From NCBI GenBank assembly GCA_021399435.1, contig JAJTUP010000054.1, forward strand, positions 186,001 through 250,000: a stretch of DNA of 64,000 bases, given 5' to 3'. Below, piece by piece: positions 20,364 through 29,989 of this stretch. Source of the stretch: Diaporthe sp. PMI_573 (lineage: Eukaryota; Ascomycota; Sordariomycetes; Diaporthales; Diaporthaceae). The notes beneath the pieces are model-generated. The model had not been told where the DNA came from. It worked only from the letters and a program-made list of their open reading frames with translations, and searched no databases. A program made the translations under genes and the position numbers. Numbering within the stretch: position 1 is the stretch's first letter; each line of letters opens with the position of its first letter.

Positions 20364-21047
20364 TTAGCCGGCGCTATTTCTTGCATCAACTAAAAAATCC
20401 TTACGCGGCCGGCCTCGACCTCTTTTAGGCCGACCCTTGTTCCTGTTCCCATCATTTTCGCGCTTCGAGATAGCTGGCGACCGCTTTGCGCTTACCATAT
20501 TCCGCCTCCACTCATCAATGAGGTCTCTCATATTGCCCAAATTTTCCTCTGGCTCGAGAGTTGGGTTCCAGGCGACCAAGTAGTACTTTCTGCCATCTAT
20601 CACTTTCTCTCCTATGATTGCGCTCGCCTCCCATTCACCTGGCTGTGATGCGACATGCGTGCCCCGAGACCCTCGATAGGTATTCGAGAGGGAGCTATGC
20701 CCGCTATGGTCGCTACGCACATGTGTAGAAGCCGAAGACGCACTCGAGCTCTCGAGATCCCATTCGTGCCTCGCCTGGGTGAAAGTACTTCTTGCATGGC
20801 GCAATGACGCTATACGACTGTTTTGGTTGGACACGCACGGGTCAGATGACCCTTCATCCTCCATAGTGCAATCCCCTTCTGCTCGCCTAGGTCTTACTAG
20901 AGTTTCATCTGTAATGGGGATGGTAGCTGCAGGGGTTGCAGCACTAAGTGGAGCACCAGAATCGGAAGATTCAGTTGTGCTAGCCGCGGATATCGATCTT
21001 GGAGATATTATCATGGGTGAGTTGCTTGAGATAGGCGATTCCATCAT
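20364..21047 (-). CDS. chromodomain and AT-hook protein
   Basis: A single-exon protein of 227 residues (or 226 from the second Met). Residues 1-130 are Ser/Thr-rich and probably disordered. Residues about 137-183 form a chromodomain-like module: EWEASAIIGEKVIDGRKYYL, then VAWNPTLEPEENL. It is shorter than HP1-type domains because the usual EEENTW segment is missing, but it keeps aromatic residues at likely cage positions (Trp in EWEA, Tyr-Tyr, Trp). Residues about 205-220 hold a consensus AT-hook (KRGRGRPRK). This combination suggests binding to methylated histone tails and AT-rich DNA, hence a heterochromatin or silencing role. It may be of host or transposon origin, since chromodomains also occur in gypsy integrases. 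No frameshift or stop is seen. Confidence 0.65.
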   Translation of the reverse strand: MMESPISSNSPMIISPRSISAASTTESSDSGAPLSAATPAATIPITDETLVRPRRAEGDCTMEDEGSSDPCVSNQNSRIASLRHARSTFTQARHEWDLESSSASSASTHVRSDHSGHSSLSNTYRGSRGTHVASQPGEWEASAIIGEKVIDGRKYYLVAWNPTLEPEENLGNMRDLIDEWRRNMVSAKRSPAISKRENDGNRNKGRPKRGRGRPRKDFLVDARNSAG

Positions 21048-22857
21048 AAACGTTCAACGTTTCCGTCTGTGCAGTATTTGGAGAATGTTTGAGACAAAAA
21101 ACTCTCCTCTTAGCAATCCCGTCGACAGGGACATAATGATTTGGACCTGGGAGAGACGCGTACTTATACCAACGAAACCCTGTGGTGGACGAGTGTCAAA
21201 TGACAGAATCATAAAAGTCACTACAGTCGCCTAATTGGTATTTAGGCAAACTACAGTCCTTGTTTGTACTAGCCCCGATTTCAACATAAAGACAAAGAAA
21301 GCCCTTCATACAGGGTATGGTGTCTGTACTGTATTGTACTTTACCACAATATTTTTGGTCATGGTCCCTTAGAAGATCTGTACTGTTTACCGGTATTCCT
21401 CATCGTGAGTACTACAGTAGTGCTGCTGACACAGAAGGGTTAAGAGCAATGGCACGGGGCCATAAAAGTACATGCGCAACTGAACGTGGTACCGACAGCA
21501 TTGAATCCAAGAGTACTGGGAGTGGTGAAAAGACCGAGTACACCCAGGAGCTTAAGGGACATAGCAGCGAGGTCATGAACAGCTTGGACTCGCTCCGATC
21601 TCCGTTGACTGGTTGAGTGAACATTGTACTTGAAGATGCCTAGTGGAATTGGGTAAGCGAGGAGATTTACTGTTTATCACAGTGTAACGCAAAACGAACC
21701 TTAGAGAAAAGGTTGTACAGAAGAGCATGCCGCAAGGTAGAAAAGAGAGGAGTTGAGTCTTTAAGTACTTAAAGGACAGGAGGCCTGTCGATTCAGTCCT
21801 TGCGCAGGCTACAAAGTGTAAAAAAACTCGGTCTTGTACTTTACATCTTGGTCCGTGCACGCTTCTCAGCCATTTGTACCCCAGCCCAAAACTTTATAAA
21901 TACTGTACTATCGCACCGATCCCCGAAGTACTTGCGCATGAGAGGACTGTCAAACAGGCGCCTACACGACGACAGCGCTCCCACGACTGCGTGACTAATT
22001 CAAAACTCTTTGTTCACCAAATGCACAGATCTGTGAAACAATCGAACAAAAATATGTTGCCATTCCGAAGTGCGTACATCACAATGAGTTAGATTGTGGA
22101 GAGGGTGTTAGCCAAGGCACTCATTTCTTGCTCAGTGACCTCGAGGTTCAGGTGTGGGTGGAGCAAGCCTGACGAAGACGGAGGAGCAACACAAGGATGT
22201 TGCTGTAGTTCTTTCCGACAATACCCGCACGGAGGTATTTGTTGAATGTGATTCTTATCCTTGATTCTAAATCTATTGAATCGCCAACGGCCCGATAGGT
22301 ATTTAAAATATGTATAGTTCTGATTTCGACCGCTATCCCTCCTGCCCTGGCTTTCTTAATGTGAGAGCTGCTGCCTTGTTCCTTGTTAATAGCAGGATGT
22401 TACGTTTTATGATAATTATAATATGATGTATCTTAAATGATCTTTTCTTCTCTTGATTCCGTGCTCGCTGTATATGTATCGCGCCTCTAACGACTCTTCG
22501 TCCATTGCCTCTATGGCATCATCTACTTAGCATCTATCGATATAGCTCAATGAAGGCTTCGTCTACATTCAATGTTCCCCGGTCATTCCACTGCTCTTGC
22601 TCAGTAATCTATTATAACTGCACTTTCCGAGCGAGGCAGAATTTTGCCTCCAAACCTGCCCAGCAACATCGGTTTAAGGCAATACCTTGCGAAAGGTCGG
22701 AACCGTCGACTTAATGTGCTGACCCAGACGTATCGACCAGTTGCCAGAGAGAAAGGTTAATTGTTAACTTCTCCACCCGAAGTTGCTTTAACTAATAAAG
22801 TAGGCAAAGACTGACATTATGGGTCTCAGTGTGCTAATAGAAAAGGTACTACACGAC
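21048..22857. other. no supportable gene
   Basis: About 1.8 kb without a recognisable gene. Short open frames at 21317-21616 and 21573-21860 overlap on opposite strands and have no domains. AGTACT and GTACTGT words are frequent between 21240 and 21960. Nothing further is seen. Confidence 0.45.
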
Positions 22858-23510
22858 TTAACTGTTATTACCTTTGGGGAGGTGTATTGTTGCTTGTCTC
22901 CATAGATACGCGTAAGTTTCTAAAGCATCGCGGGTCCAGCTTTCACAATCGGGATAAAGCCTCAACATGGGTCGGATATTGGCAAGGCATTCTTTAAATA
23001 TATTTTTCAGCCTTATCGCTGCCTGGTGGTTTGCCGTTGTCGGTTTATCGTTGTATCTACGCGACTGGATCTTGAGGAGGAAAAGTATATAAATGGGAGT
23101 GCTATGTCGTCCGTCCTTTATCATTTCCCTTTTAAGTGCTCTATACACATACAGTTCTCGGAGGCTTCGAATCTCGGGATTCCTCTCGAGAAAAGAAGCC
23201 AGCCAGCGTTTTCCGAGTGGTTGTGGCCTCGGCTGAGAGTCGCTTACCCGAGCCGCGAAAGTCCTCATTTCGAGATGGGTCAACGGCAACCCCAGAGTCG
23301 CCTGGTTAAGTGCAAACTTAGCTAGACTGCTTTCTTGGGTCGACGACAACCTCATCTGCCATTTTGAGGCCTCAGAATGGCTCACAGAGCCTTCACGGCG
23401 ACCAAATAGTGTGCTCCTCGGAATGCCGAAATCAGAGGAGGTCTCCCGCTGAGATAGCCTCAAGCGCTGCCTGCACGTCAACTTCGGTGTATTGCTTCAT
23501 GATGTGATAA
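22858..23510 (-). mobile_element. pogo/Fot1-like transposase, N-terminal fragment
   Basis: The minus strand begins with MKQYTEVDVQAALEAISAG (Psq HTH) and, after a frameshift near 23455, continues SSDFGIPRSTLFGRREGS, then the CENP-B-like HTH (SLAKFALNQATLGLPLTHLE ... LGKRWLASFLERNPEI). The residues after that do not match a DDE domain, so the catalytic part is lost or too degraded. Layout and orientation of motifs are the same as at 13950-14510. Confidence 0.65.
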
Positions 23511-23863
23511 AGAATGTTCATGCAAAGTTTGAAGAGAAGAAAAAAATTCCTCGCAAAGTTATCGCGTTTTATGTGTAGGTGTGGGCCTGACGCGGTCGCG
23601 GGTGTGGAGTGGTCTGAATCAGGGGGTGGGCCGAATGGGGTCACGGTATCTTAGCGCCTCGAAGAGTTGTTTTCCCGGTCTCGAAACAAAGCGCACGTAC
23701 GCCCTGCAACCGTAGGCGTACTGCCCCAGTAATGAAATTCGCATTTATACAAATGCCAAGGCTTCAAGGTGTGCGCAACAATTTAAAATCGTGACGATGG
23801 CTTGTCTGGTTCTTTGTGAAGTGAAGGCGTGACCACGTTGTACGATAAACAATATCACCCGAT

Positions 23864-24256
23864 TCATAAGCAAAGTGACGATGATCTATAAATTTTGATA
23901 ATATCTTTTAGGGTCGAGGCTTGTGACAAATGCGATTGTACTCGGGTTGATAAGAATTCTGTGAATACCGCGTCCAAAGCGGAAGCAATCTTCTCGATTG
24001 TGCCCGTGTAGTGCTGAATCTCCAGACGAAGTCTTTGATTTTCCTGACGAGTTCTGGCAATTTCATCTTCCCTTTGATCTCGCTCTACCTCAAGTATCCG
24101 TATGCGACTCAGAAGTCCTCCGTACAGGTCTTGAGGTATCTTAGGTCCCGCACTCAGCATCGGCCGATCATGGAGGCGGGCTGGTGGTACAGGGCGCCTC
24201 TCGGGTACCAAAGGTATTGGGGGCAACGCCTTTTCACGAAAATCACCGGTGATCAT
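23864..24256 (-). CDS. small coiled-coil protein, unknown
   Basis: A complete 130-residue frame. Residues 1-40 are Pro-rich (KALPPIPLVPERRPVPP). Residues about 48-95 form a heptad-like coiled coil (LLSRIRILEVERDQREDEIA, then RTRQENQRLRLEIQHY). No family is recognised. The composition is clearly protein-like and the frame is undamaged, so it may be a real host gene. Fungal proteins of this shape often carry the coil as a partner-binding module, but no function is claimed. Confidence 0.4.
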   Translation of the reverse strand: MITGDFREKALPPIPLVPERRPVPPARLHDRPMLSAGPKIPQDLYGGLLSRIRILEVERDQREDEIARTRQENQRLRLEIQHYTGTIEKIASALDAVFTEFLSTRVQSHLSQASTLKDIIKIYRSSSLCL

Positions 24257-24859
24257 CTTGTTCCCTGCTTAATTCCAAAGATTCGTTAAATGGCAAGTCT
24301 ACTGTGTCACGTATTTATTGACCATGTTTATAGGCATTCGACTCTCTTAAATACTTGCCTCGATATGTTTTCTTAATCCTTAAGTTACGATAACTAATTA
24401 AGTAGTTACGGCCGTTTTTTGGATTCCTATAAGTTAATTTATCATGGAGGGATCCCTAGAAATCAATTCAATTGTATCCTAGGGGGCGCATGGGACTGAG
24501 GCCTGGGCCTTTGCTCTCCATCCTGACAGAACTTGTCGCACGCGGTGCCACTGCTTGCCTACATGGCTGGGTCGCGCTGCTGCCAGTGTCCATTGCAAAT
24601 TTGCCCATATACAAGATAGTGTTCAAGGTGGACAAGATGTTAAGATCACCAGGTTCAATTGAGTACAGGCCTGGCTGCATTTGAAGAATCAAAGAGGAGG
24701 TCGTGCAGATGACACCAACCCCGGTGAGCCCAACTCGGCAGGCTGTATAAACGAGCCAGTTGGTGTGTCTCCCCAGGAGATAGCACCTACAACTGTGTAG
24801 ACCTCATGATTCTTTTGTTTGTTTTGTTGGTTTGTGTTTCTTTCATCTGCACAAGTATG
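24257..24859. other. no supportable gene
   Basis: Intergenic DNA, AT-rich from 24290 to 24470. Open frames on both strands at 24470-24880 mirror each other and have no domains. Confidence 0.45.
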
Positions 24860-26064
24860 CCGCAGAAGGCTCCCTTGGTACATAGACCGACACCACCAAG
24901 ACCCGTCGACCAGGGAGCCTGAGGATCGCTGCTGGCATGTCCGGTGATGGTATCGGCACTTGTTTTGCCTCCACGTCCTTATTCACCCAGAGCATACTCC
25001 GAATAGCCTATCTACCTTCCCTCCAAGTCGATGGAACCATCTTGATCTATCTGTGATGCCCCATAGGGGTAGTCAGGAGTCGACCCTGAATTCTTCGTGC
25101 TTGAGGTTCCTGGATGGCTAGCACTGTTGCGTCCTGGATGTCCTTGTCGTTCATCAAGCTGTCGTGCACTACACCCTGCTTCCTTACATTAAGCTGGATT
25201 AGCCGTAGTGTCCTATTCATGTCGGGACGGATAGAGCTTCCGGCAGTTTCTGCTGAACGATTCATGAGGGCCGGCGCATAGGACGCATTTGGCAATCACT
25301 TCACCACAATCGCCGTGGCGGTGGCCCTCCTTGGCGCATCTCGCACACACCTGAGGGTTCCTGCACTGGAAAGCTTTATGCCCGATCTGCTGGCAGTTGT
25401 AGCATTGTTCAGGTCGCATCCGACGCTCGAACACCCCCGTACACCCAGATTCACCTCCGGCGTAGAAGAAGCCCTCGTTCAGGAGCCTTCTGGCGTGAGC
25501 GGTTTTAGTAACATACACCACCATAGATCCATACGCTTTTGCGCTGTCTTTTCGACTCAACCAGGCCACCTTGGCGACCTGTATGTCGTTCTCACGGCCC
25601 AGAGCTTCAGTGGCCCCAGGGAGGACCTTGCCTTCGTAGTCAAGGACGGCCGTGCGGTTGACATTGTCGACTTTGACTGGGTACAGCTGGTCTCAAAGGA
25701 CTCTCGCACCTGGCGCCTTCTTAGCTTCAATAATATCTTTGATTTTCTTTACTTCTTCTTCGTTCCTGCCCATGATCCTAAGGCGGTTGGCATTTCTTCC
25801 ATCTTTCGTCACCGCAACACAACGCCAACCCGGCTGGTCGCCAGGTGCTCGCATTTCGTTTTCGATAAGCTTGCGAAGTGCCACCGGTGTGGCTTCTCCA
25901 GTGTGTTCCTCTGGTACCCTGGACACACAGTCAGCCGGCGCCGATAACCCTCCCGAGCAGCGAAGGAAAAGTTGAAGACAGGTGACTCTACCAACTTGGT
26001 AGACCCGGCCATCACTCGCGCTAGTATCTCGAGCACAGCCGATGGAACCAGCGTTCAACACCAT
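24860..26064 (-). mobile_element. LINE (Tad1-like) copy a, truncated
   Basis: The minus strand carries most of ORF1 and the beginning of ORF2. ORF1 shows WRCVAVTKDGRNANRLRI, then AWLSRKDSAKAYGSMVVYVT, then zinc knuckles ([38 protein letters not shown]). It is interrupted by TGA in VL*DQLYPV, where the two other copies have Arg (CGA to TGA). ORF2 begins at an ATG overlapping the ORF1 stop by 8 bases and encodes the start of the endonuclease ([22 protein letters not shown]). It then meets two TAG codons where copy c has Trp. All these nonsense changes are C-to-T or G-to-A, as RIP produces. The reverse transcriptase is absent. Confidence 0.85.
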
Positions 26065-26734
26065 TCAGAAATCAGCACGGAGCAAGGGGTAGAGAGCCCT
26101 GATCTTGCCCTGAGACGTTTTTGACCACGGTTGAGCTGGCTTATCTGGACTAAAGCCGAGGAATTGAAGTCCCGTATACCCTTCGAAAATAACGCACTAT
26201 CCCTGTATTCCGATCAAAACCAGGGCAGTTCATACGGAGGAGGTTACAACCAAAACTACGCCCTGACTGTCTGCCTTCCGCACGAAGGATATGGACAAGT
26301 TCAGTATAGTCAGCCACATAATTGCTATATGAAGTCTAGACAATGCAGTCTAGGTCTGCGCTTAGCCGTACCTCTTAGGAATCAAGAACCGTTGCCCCTT
26401 ACGCCTACGCCTTGTGCTTGCTTGCCTATACACTCAAACCCCAACACAAAATGTAGAATTGCATTTATTTTTTGACATTAGAATATGAGGGCCATCTCAC
26501 CATCCAATAATATCAAGTCTACATCGTCGAGTTTCTGTATTATTAGGATAAGGATTCTTCAATTAGGAAGCACAGTAGCTAAATAGGGGGACGAGATAGA
26601 GTTTAGGCGAATCCAGATCAAGCCGTCAAGAACGACAATACTCAGCATGATATAAACTGTCGCCCGTCTTGATTTCCCATGGGCGAAATAATGCCTTTAT
26701 CTTGCTTTCATCTAACACATCTTCCAACACCATA
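26065..26734. other. no supportable gene
   Basis: A plus-strand frame at 26131-26475 includes a Gln/Gly/Tyr-rich piece (SDQNQGSSYGGGYNQNY) that might be a remnant of a low-complexity protein tail. Nothing else can be supported. Confidence 0.35.
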
Positions 26735-26925
26735 TGTTTGATTATCATTAAACCTATCTCTCGGGGAACTTTGTATGATTTAGCTTCGGCCATGACTTCT
26801 GGTAGTCAGGAGATATTGAGTGCTGAATTTTCATGGTGTAGAAGGAGTGTATATCAGAAGCACCGTCGCTCGGCCGGGCCCTTAGCTAACTTAAATGCAC
26901 AGAGAATCCAACCGTCATAACTCTT
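26735..26925 (+). mobile_element. degenerate pogo-like HTH remnant
   Basis: The plus strand reads LIIIKPISRGTLYDLASAM, then ILSAEFSW-CRRSVYQKHRR, then LANLNAQRIQPS. The arrangement parallels the N-terminus at 13990-14180 (LIIIKPYSKSKIHDAIVAV ... IPRSTLRGR ... ADPQRVLSNHQ). It is short and mutated, and the match is by eye only. Confidence 0.4.
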
Positions 26926-27225
26926 ATATAAATAGTAGAGATACAGTACTGTAAGTAGATGCTGCAAAAAACTAAAGAACCAAGCAGGAATTTGCAAGGT
27001 ACAAAACCTTTGCATAGATACCCCTGCGTGTTTCCTTGTTATTAATGGGACAGCACTTATGGATAATTAGAGTGGTCGACGCAGATATTGTTTAAAATGT
27101 TGTGAATAATCAAGAATCAAATAATGGACAAGGAACCACGGCTAGGAATGAGATCGGCGGAGGCGCCCTATAGAGATTGATGAAAGTCGTTTCTTTAAGC
27201 ATCTCAACGACGTTGGTGTGGAGTT

Positions 27226-27650
27226 TTGGCAGGGCTTGCTGATGGGCCCATAAGGGATGATGCGTTGGTCAGTTGGGCCGGCATAAAGACGGCATGTGCG
27301 ATAACAAGATATATTAGAGACAGAATTGTCGGAAAGTCGAAAATCTTCCCGGAAGAACAGCCAATCTCCCCAGAGGCTCAAGACATCATCAGTTCCTTTT
27401 GCAACGCCGACCCGATTAGCAGGCTGGGTAGTAGAGGCGGCGCGAAGATGGTTAAGGAGCACCCTTTCTTCCGCTACGTGAATTGGGACGACATCTTGAA
27501 CCGACGGCACAAAGGCCCCATAGTTCCGCACATCAGGTTCCTCGGGGACGCGCAGTTCTTTGGAATATATCTGGAGGAAGACTCCACCAGTGACAGGTAC
27601 ACCGAGAGCTCAGGAAGAAATATGATAGATACTTCCAGGATTTCTAGAGC
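27226..27650 (+). pseudogene. AGC/PKA-type kinase C-terminal fragment
   Basis: Residues read FPEEQPISPEAQDIISSFCN, then ADPISRLG, GAKMVKEHPFFRYVNWDDIL and NRRHKGPIVPH. This is the end of a cAMP-dependent-kinase-like catalytic domain (alpha-I helix, then the HP.F..V.W..L motif) plus the AGC tail (GDAQFFGIYLEEDSTS). Near 27608 the frame slips: the neighbouring frame continues ELRKKYDRYFQDF and then a stop, as in PKA catalytic subunits. Nothing of the ATP-binding or catalytic loop is present upstream, so this is an orphan C-terminal shard without kinase activity. Confidence 0.8.
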
Positions 27651-27865
27651 AGGTCGGAACTGACAGCTGGTCCTGTAGAGCCTAGCGGGGCTTTCCTTGA
27701 TACAAACATTTATAGGGATGAGATTCAGCTAGAAGCATGGTCGGAAATGAGGTATCTTGCAGGGGCAGCGTGGGAGATGAAGTCACTGCATGTCATCCAA
27801 TCCGTCTCTCCCGCTACTTCACTCAATCGCTTCGCGTACGGACCGTACGGAGCTGTTCCAACAGT

Positions 27866-27950
27866 CGCCATTATATTCGCACAAGACGGCCATATGCGCA
27901 CCGGTTAGCTTAGAGAGCATGTTTGCTTTTTTCATAACACCTTTACGAAA
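27866..27950 (-). pseudogene. MADS-box fragment (second copy)
   Basis: About 80 bases nearly identical to 6063-6140. The minus strand encodes RKGVMKKANMLSKLTGAHMA and VLCEYNG. It starts and stops abruptly and is joined on the right to LINE copy b. It is a duplicated shard of the 5.7 kb gene or of a common relative, not functional. Confidence 0.85.
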
Positions 27951-27962
27951 GTGCAGAATAGA

Positions 27963-29099
27963 TCGTATGGTCTATCTCTCACACCGGTGGCCTTCGGCGG
28001 CACATCGGGCGCACACCCGAGCCTTGGGGCAGGAGAAGGCCTTATGGCCGATTTCCTGGCAGTTATAGCACTGCACAGGCCCCACTCTCCGTTCAAATGG
28101 GCTCGTGTAAGCTGATTCCCCTGCCACAATGAAGTATCTTTCCTTTAGGATCCTCCTGGCTTCGGCAGCCTTGGCGAGGTAGACCACCATGGAACCATAC
28201 GCTTTTGGACTATCCTTGCGGCTTAGCCAACTGATCTTTGCAATCTGTACTTCATTTTCTTGACCGAGAGCCTCCACCGCCCCGGGTAGGATCTCGCCTG
28301 TTTGATCGATGACTCCAGTGCGGTTAACATTGTCAATCTTGACTGGGTACAGCTGGTCTCGGAGGACCCGGGCCCCCGGGGCCTTGCGGGCCTCGAGGAT
28401 GTCCTTGATCTGCTTCATCTCTTCTTCGGTCCTGCCGACGACCCGGAGGCGGTTAGTACTCCTGCCATCTCGAGTAACAGCGACACAACGCCAGTTCGGT
28501 TGGTTGCTTGTCGTACGCATTTCTCGCTCTACAGTATTGCGGATCGCCGCCGCGGAGGCCAGACCGGCGTGCTCCTCCGGAACCCTAGACACGTCCAGGG
28601 TGCAGAAGACAGGCTCTGGGGTGGCCGTCCGCGAGTTCGGGGGCGTCGGGACTGACTGAGCATCCCGAGCCGCGGTCCAAGCCGCATCGGCATACGACCT
28701 AGTCGCTGGTGAGGATCCATAAGCATCCATCACCGCGTCCAGTTGCTGCCTGGTCTGCTGCAGCTAGCCGCGGGCCTCGGCGAGCTCCTGTTTCGCTTGT
28801 GCCAATTCCCGCGTGAGCTGGGCAGTCGCCTTGGCGATGGCCTCTGCCATTTTGTGAAACTGTTGATCGAAGAGCGGCTGCAGAGCCTGGAGCACATCTG
28901 CTGCCAACTTCGTCGCCCTCCTGGCCGACTTGGCGTTGACGTTGTCCCCCTGTGTTCCCTCACTACTTTCTTCCTCCCGTTCCGTCGTTCCGTCTTGCTG
29001 CCCAGTGGGCGTCGTCCTCGGCCGTTTTCGCTGGGGACGCGCTCCTGCCCTCTTTTCCGCCGCGCGTGTCATCATCGTGAAAGCGGGGTATTGCGACAT
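27963..29099 (-). mobile_element. LINE (Tad1-like) copy b, ORF1 region
   Basis: The minus strand carries the ORF1 N-terminus (MSQYPAFTMMTRAAEKRAG), a basic/acidic linker and a coiled coil (KMAEAIAKATAQLTRELAQA). One TAG follows after AEARG. The conserved middle then comes (NRTGVIDQTGEILPGAVEAL, AYGSMVVYLAKAAEARRIL) and two zinc knuckles (CYNCQEIGHKAFSC, CARCAAEGH). It ends at about 27963, where MADS-shard DNA begins, so the third knuckle and ORF2 are missing. This is the only copy here with the ORF1 start. A minisatellite lies 30 bp upstream. Confidence 0.85.
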
Positions 29100-29130
29100 C
29101 TACCGCCACCCCCCGACTAAGGTTCGGAAT

Positions 29131-29280
29131 GGAGTAATTGACGAAGATACAGAGTAATTGACGAAGATACAGAGTAATTGACGAAGATACAGAGTAATTG
29201 ACGAAGATACAGAGTAATTGACGAAGATACAGAGTAATTGACGAAGATACAGAGTAATTGACGAAGATACAGAGTAATTT
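29131..29280. repeat. 20-bp minisatellite, seven units
   Basis: The unit AGAGTAATTGACGAAGATAC repeats head to tail with no visible variation between full units (ACGAAGATAC starts at 29141, 29161, 29181, 29201, 29221, 29241 and 29261), with partial units at both ends. It lies immediately before the ORF1 start of LINE copy b and may be its 5' leader. Confidence 0.95.
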
Positions 29281-29332
29281 GTTAGTGTATATTCGTGGAG
29301 TACACTAAGCAGTATAGTCCAGTGGAAGGGTC

Positions 29333-29350
29333 GCTAGGGTTAGGGTTTGG
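29333..29350. repeat. short telomere-like motif
   Basis: CTAGGGTTAGGGTTTGG contains two TTAGGG-type units. A complementary CCCTAACCCT occurs in the gypsy A LTRs, so a motif this short is weak evidence for a former telomere. Confidence 0.3.
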
Positions 29351-29650
29351 CGCCACTCTAGGCTGCCAAACATGCGGGTGCGAAGGGCGGGCGCGACACG
29401 CTGCGCCGAGACGCGGCACGTCTTGATGCAGACGTACAGAAACACAGAAGGTACCTCGAGCCTTGGGGAGCTGAGGGCAGAGCGCAGATGCTGTGCCGAC
29501 CTCTGCGTTGGCAGCACCTGTCGGTCGCCTCCGTCGATGTGGAGTGGTAGTTGGGATGCCTAGGAGGAAATGCCAACGGCCAGCTCGCCAGCCATTCTCC
29601 ACTTTGTGTTTGTATCTCCACTGTCACGTGCTCCGATAGGAGGGATGGCT

Positions 29651-29787
29651 TTACCTCAGGCACTCAGACCCACTGGGCGCGCTTAACAGCGCGACGCCTT
29701 CCCTAAAGGGGTAATGGCTCACAGAATCACGTGCGCTTAGCGCTTGCGTCTATTCGGCTAGTGTGTGGGTCTGAGTGCCTGAGGTAA
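29651..29787. repeat. 23-bp perfect inverted repeat upstream of the receptor gene
   Basis: 29651-29673 (starts TTACCTCAGGCACTC) is the exact reverse complement of 29765-29787, with 91 bp between the arms. The loop contains a second small hairpin (GCGCGCTTAACAGCGCG). It could be the remains of a small terminal-inverted-repeat element (MITE) or a cruciform-forming site. It ends about 200 bp before the HET-NACHT-WD40 start codon. No target duplication is evident. Confidence 0.8.
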
Positions 29788-29989
29788 GATGGCTCACCTG
29801 TCCTATGCTGTGTAGCGTCCGGGCGATGCGCAGCCCAGCCCGATGGCTGGCTGTCCTGCTGCCTGTGCTGGAACCGGCCAATCCCAAGCCCCGCGCGGCT
29901 GACCGAATCGCGAGAACCGCACCGCTCCCTCAACAAATGCTGGTAACCACCTTCCTCACGATCGCTCGCGTCGTGCGGCACCTTGGGTC

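Noticed and set aside
29131..29280. CRISPR-like array
   Set aside because: Units are directly abutting with no spacers, in a fungal nuclear context. It is a minisatellite.
29333..29350. Former telomere or chromosome-fusion scar
   Set aside because: Only about two TTAGGG units, and a similar CCCTAACCCT occurs inside gypsy A LTRs. Too short to support a telomere.
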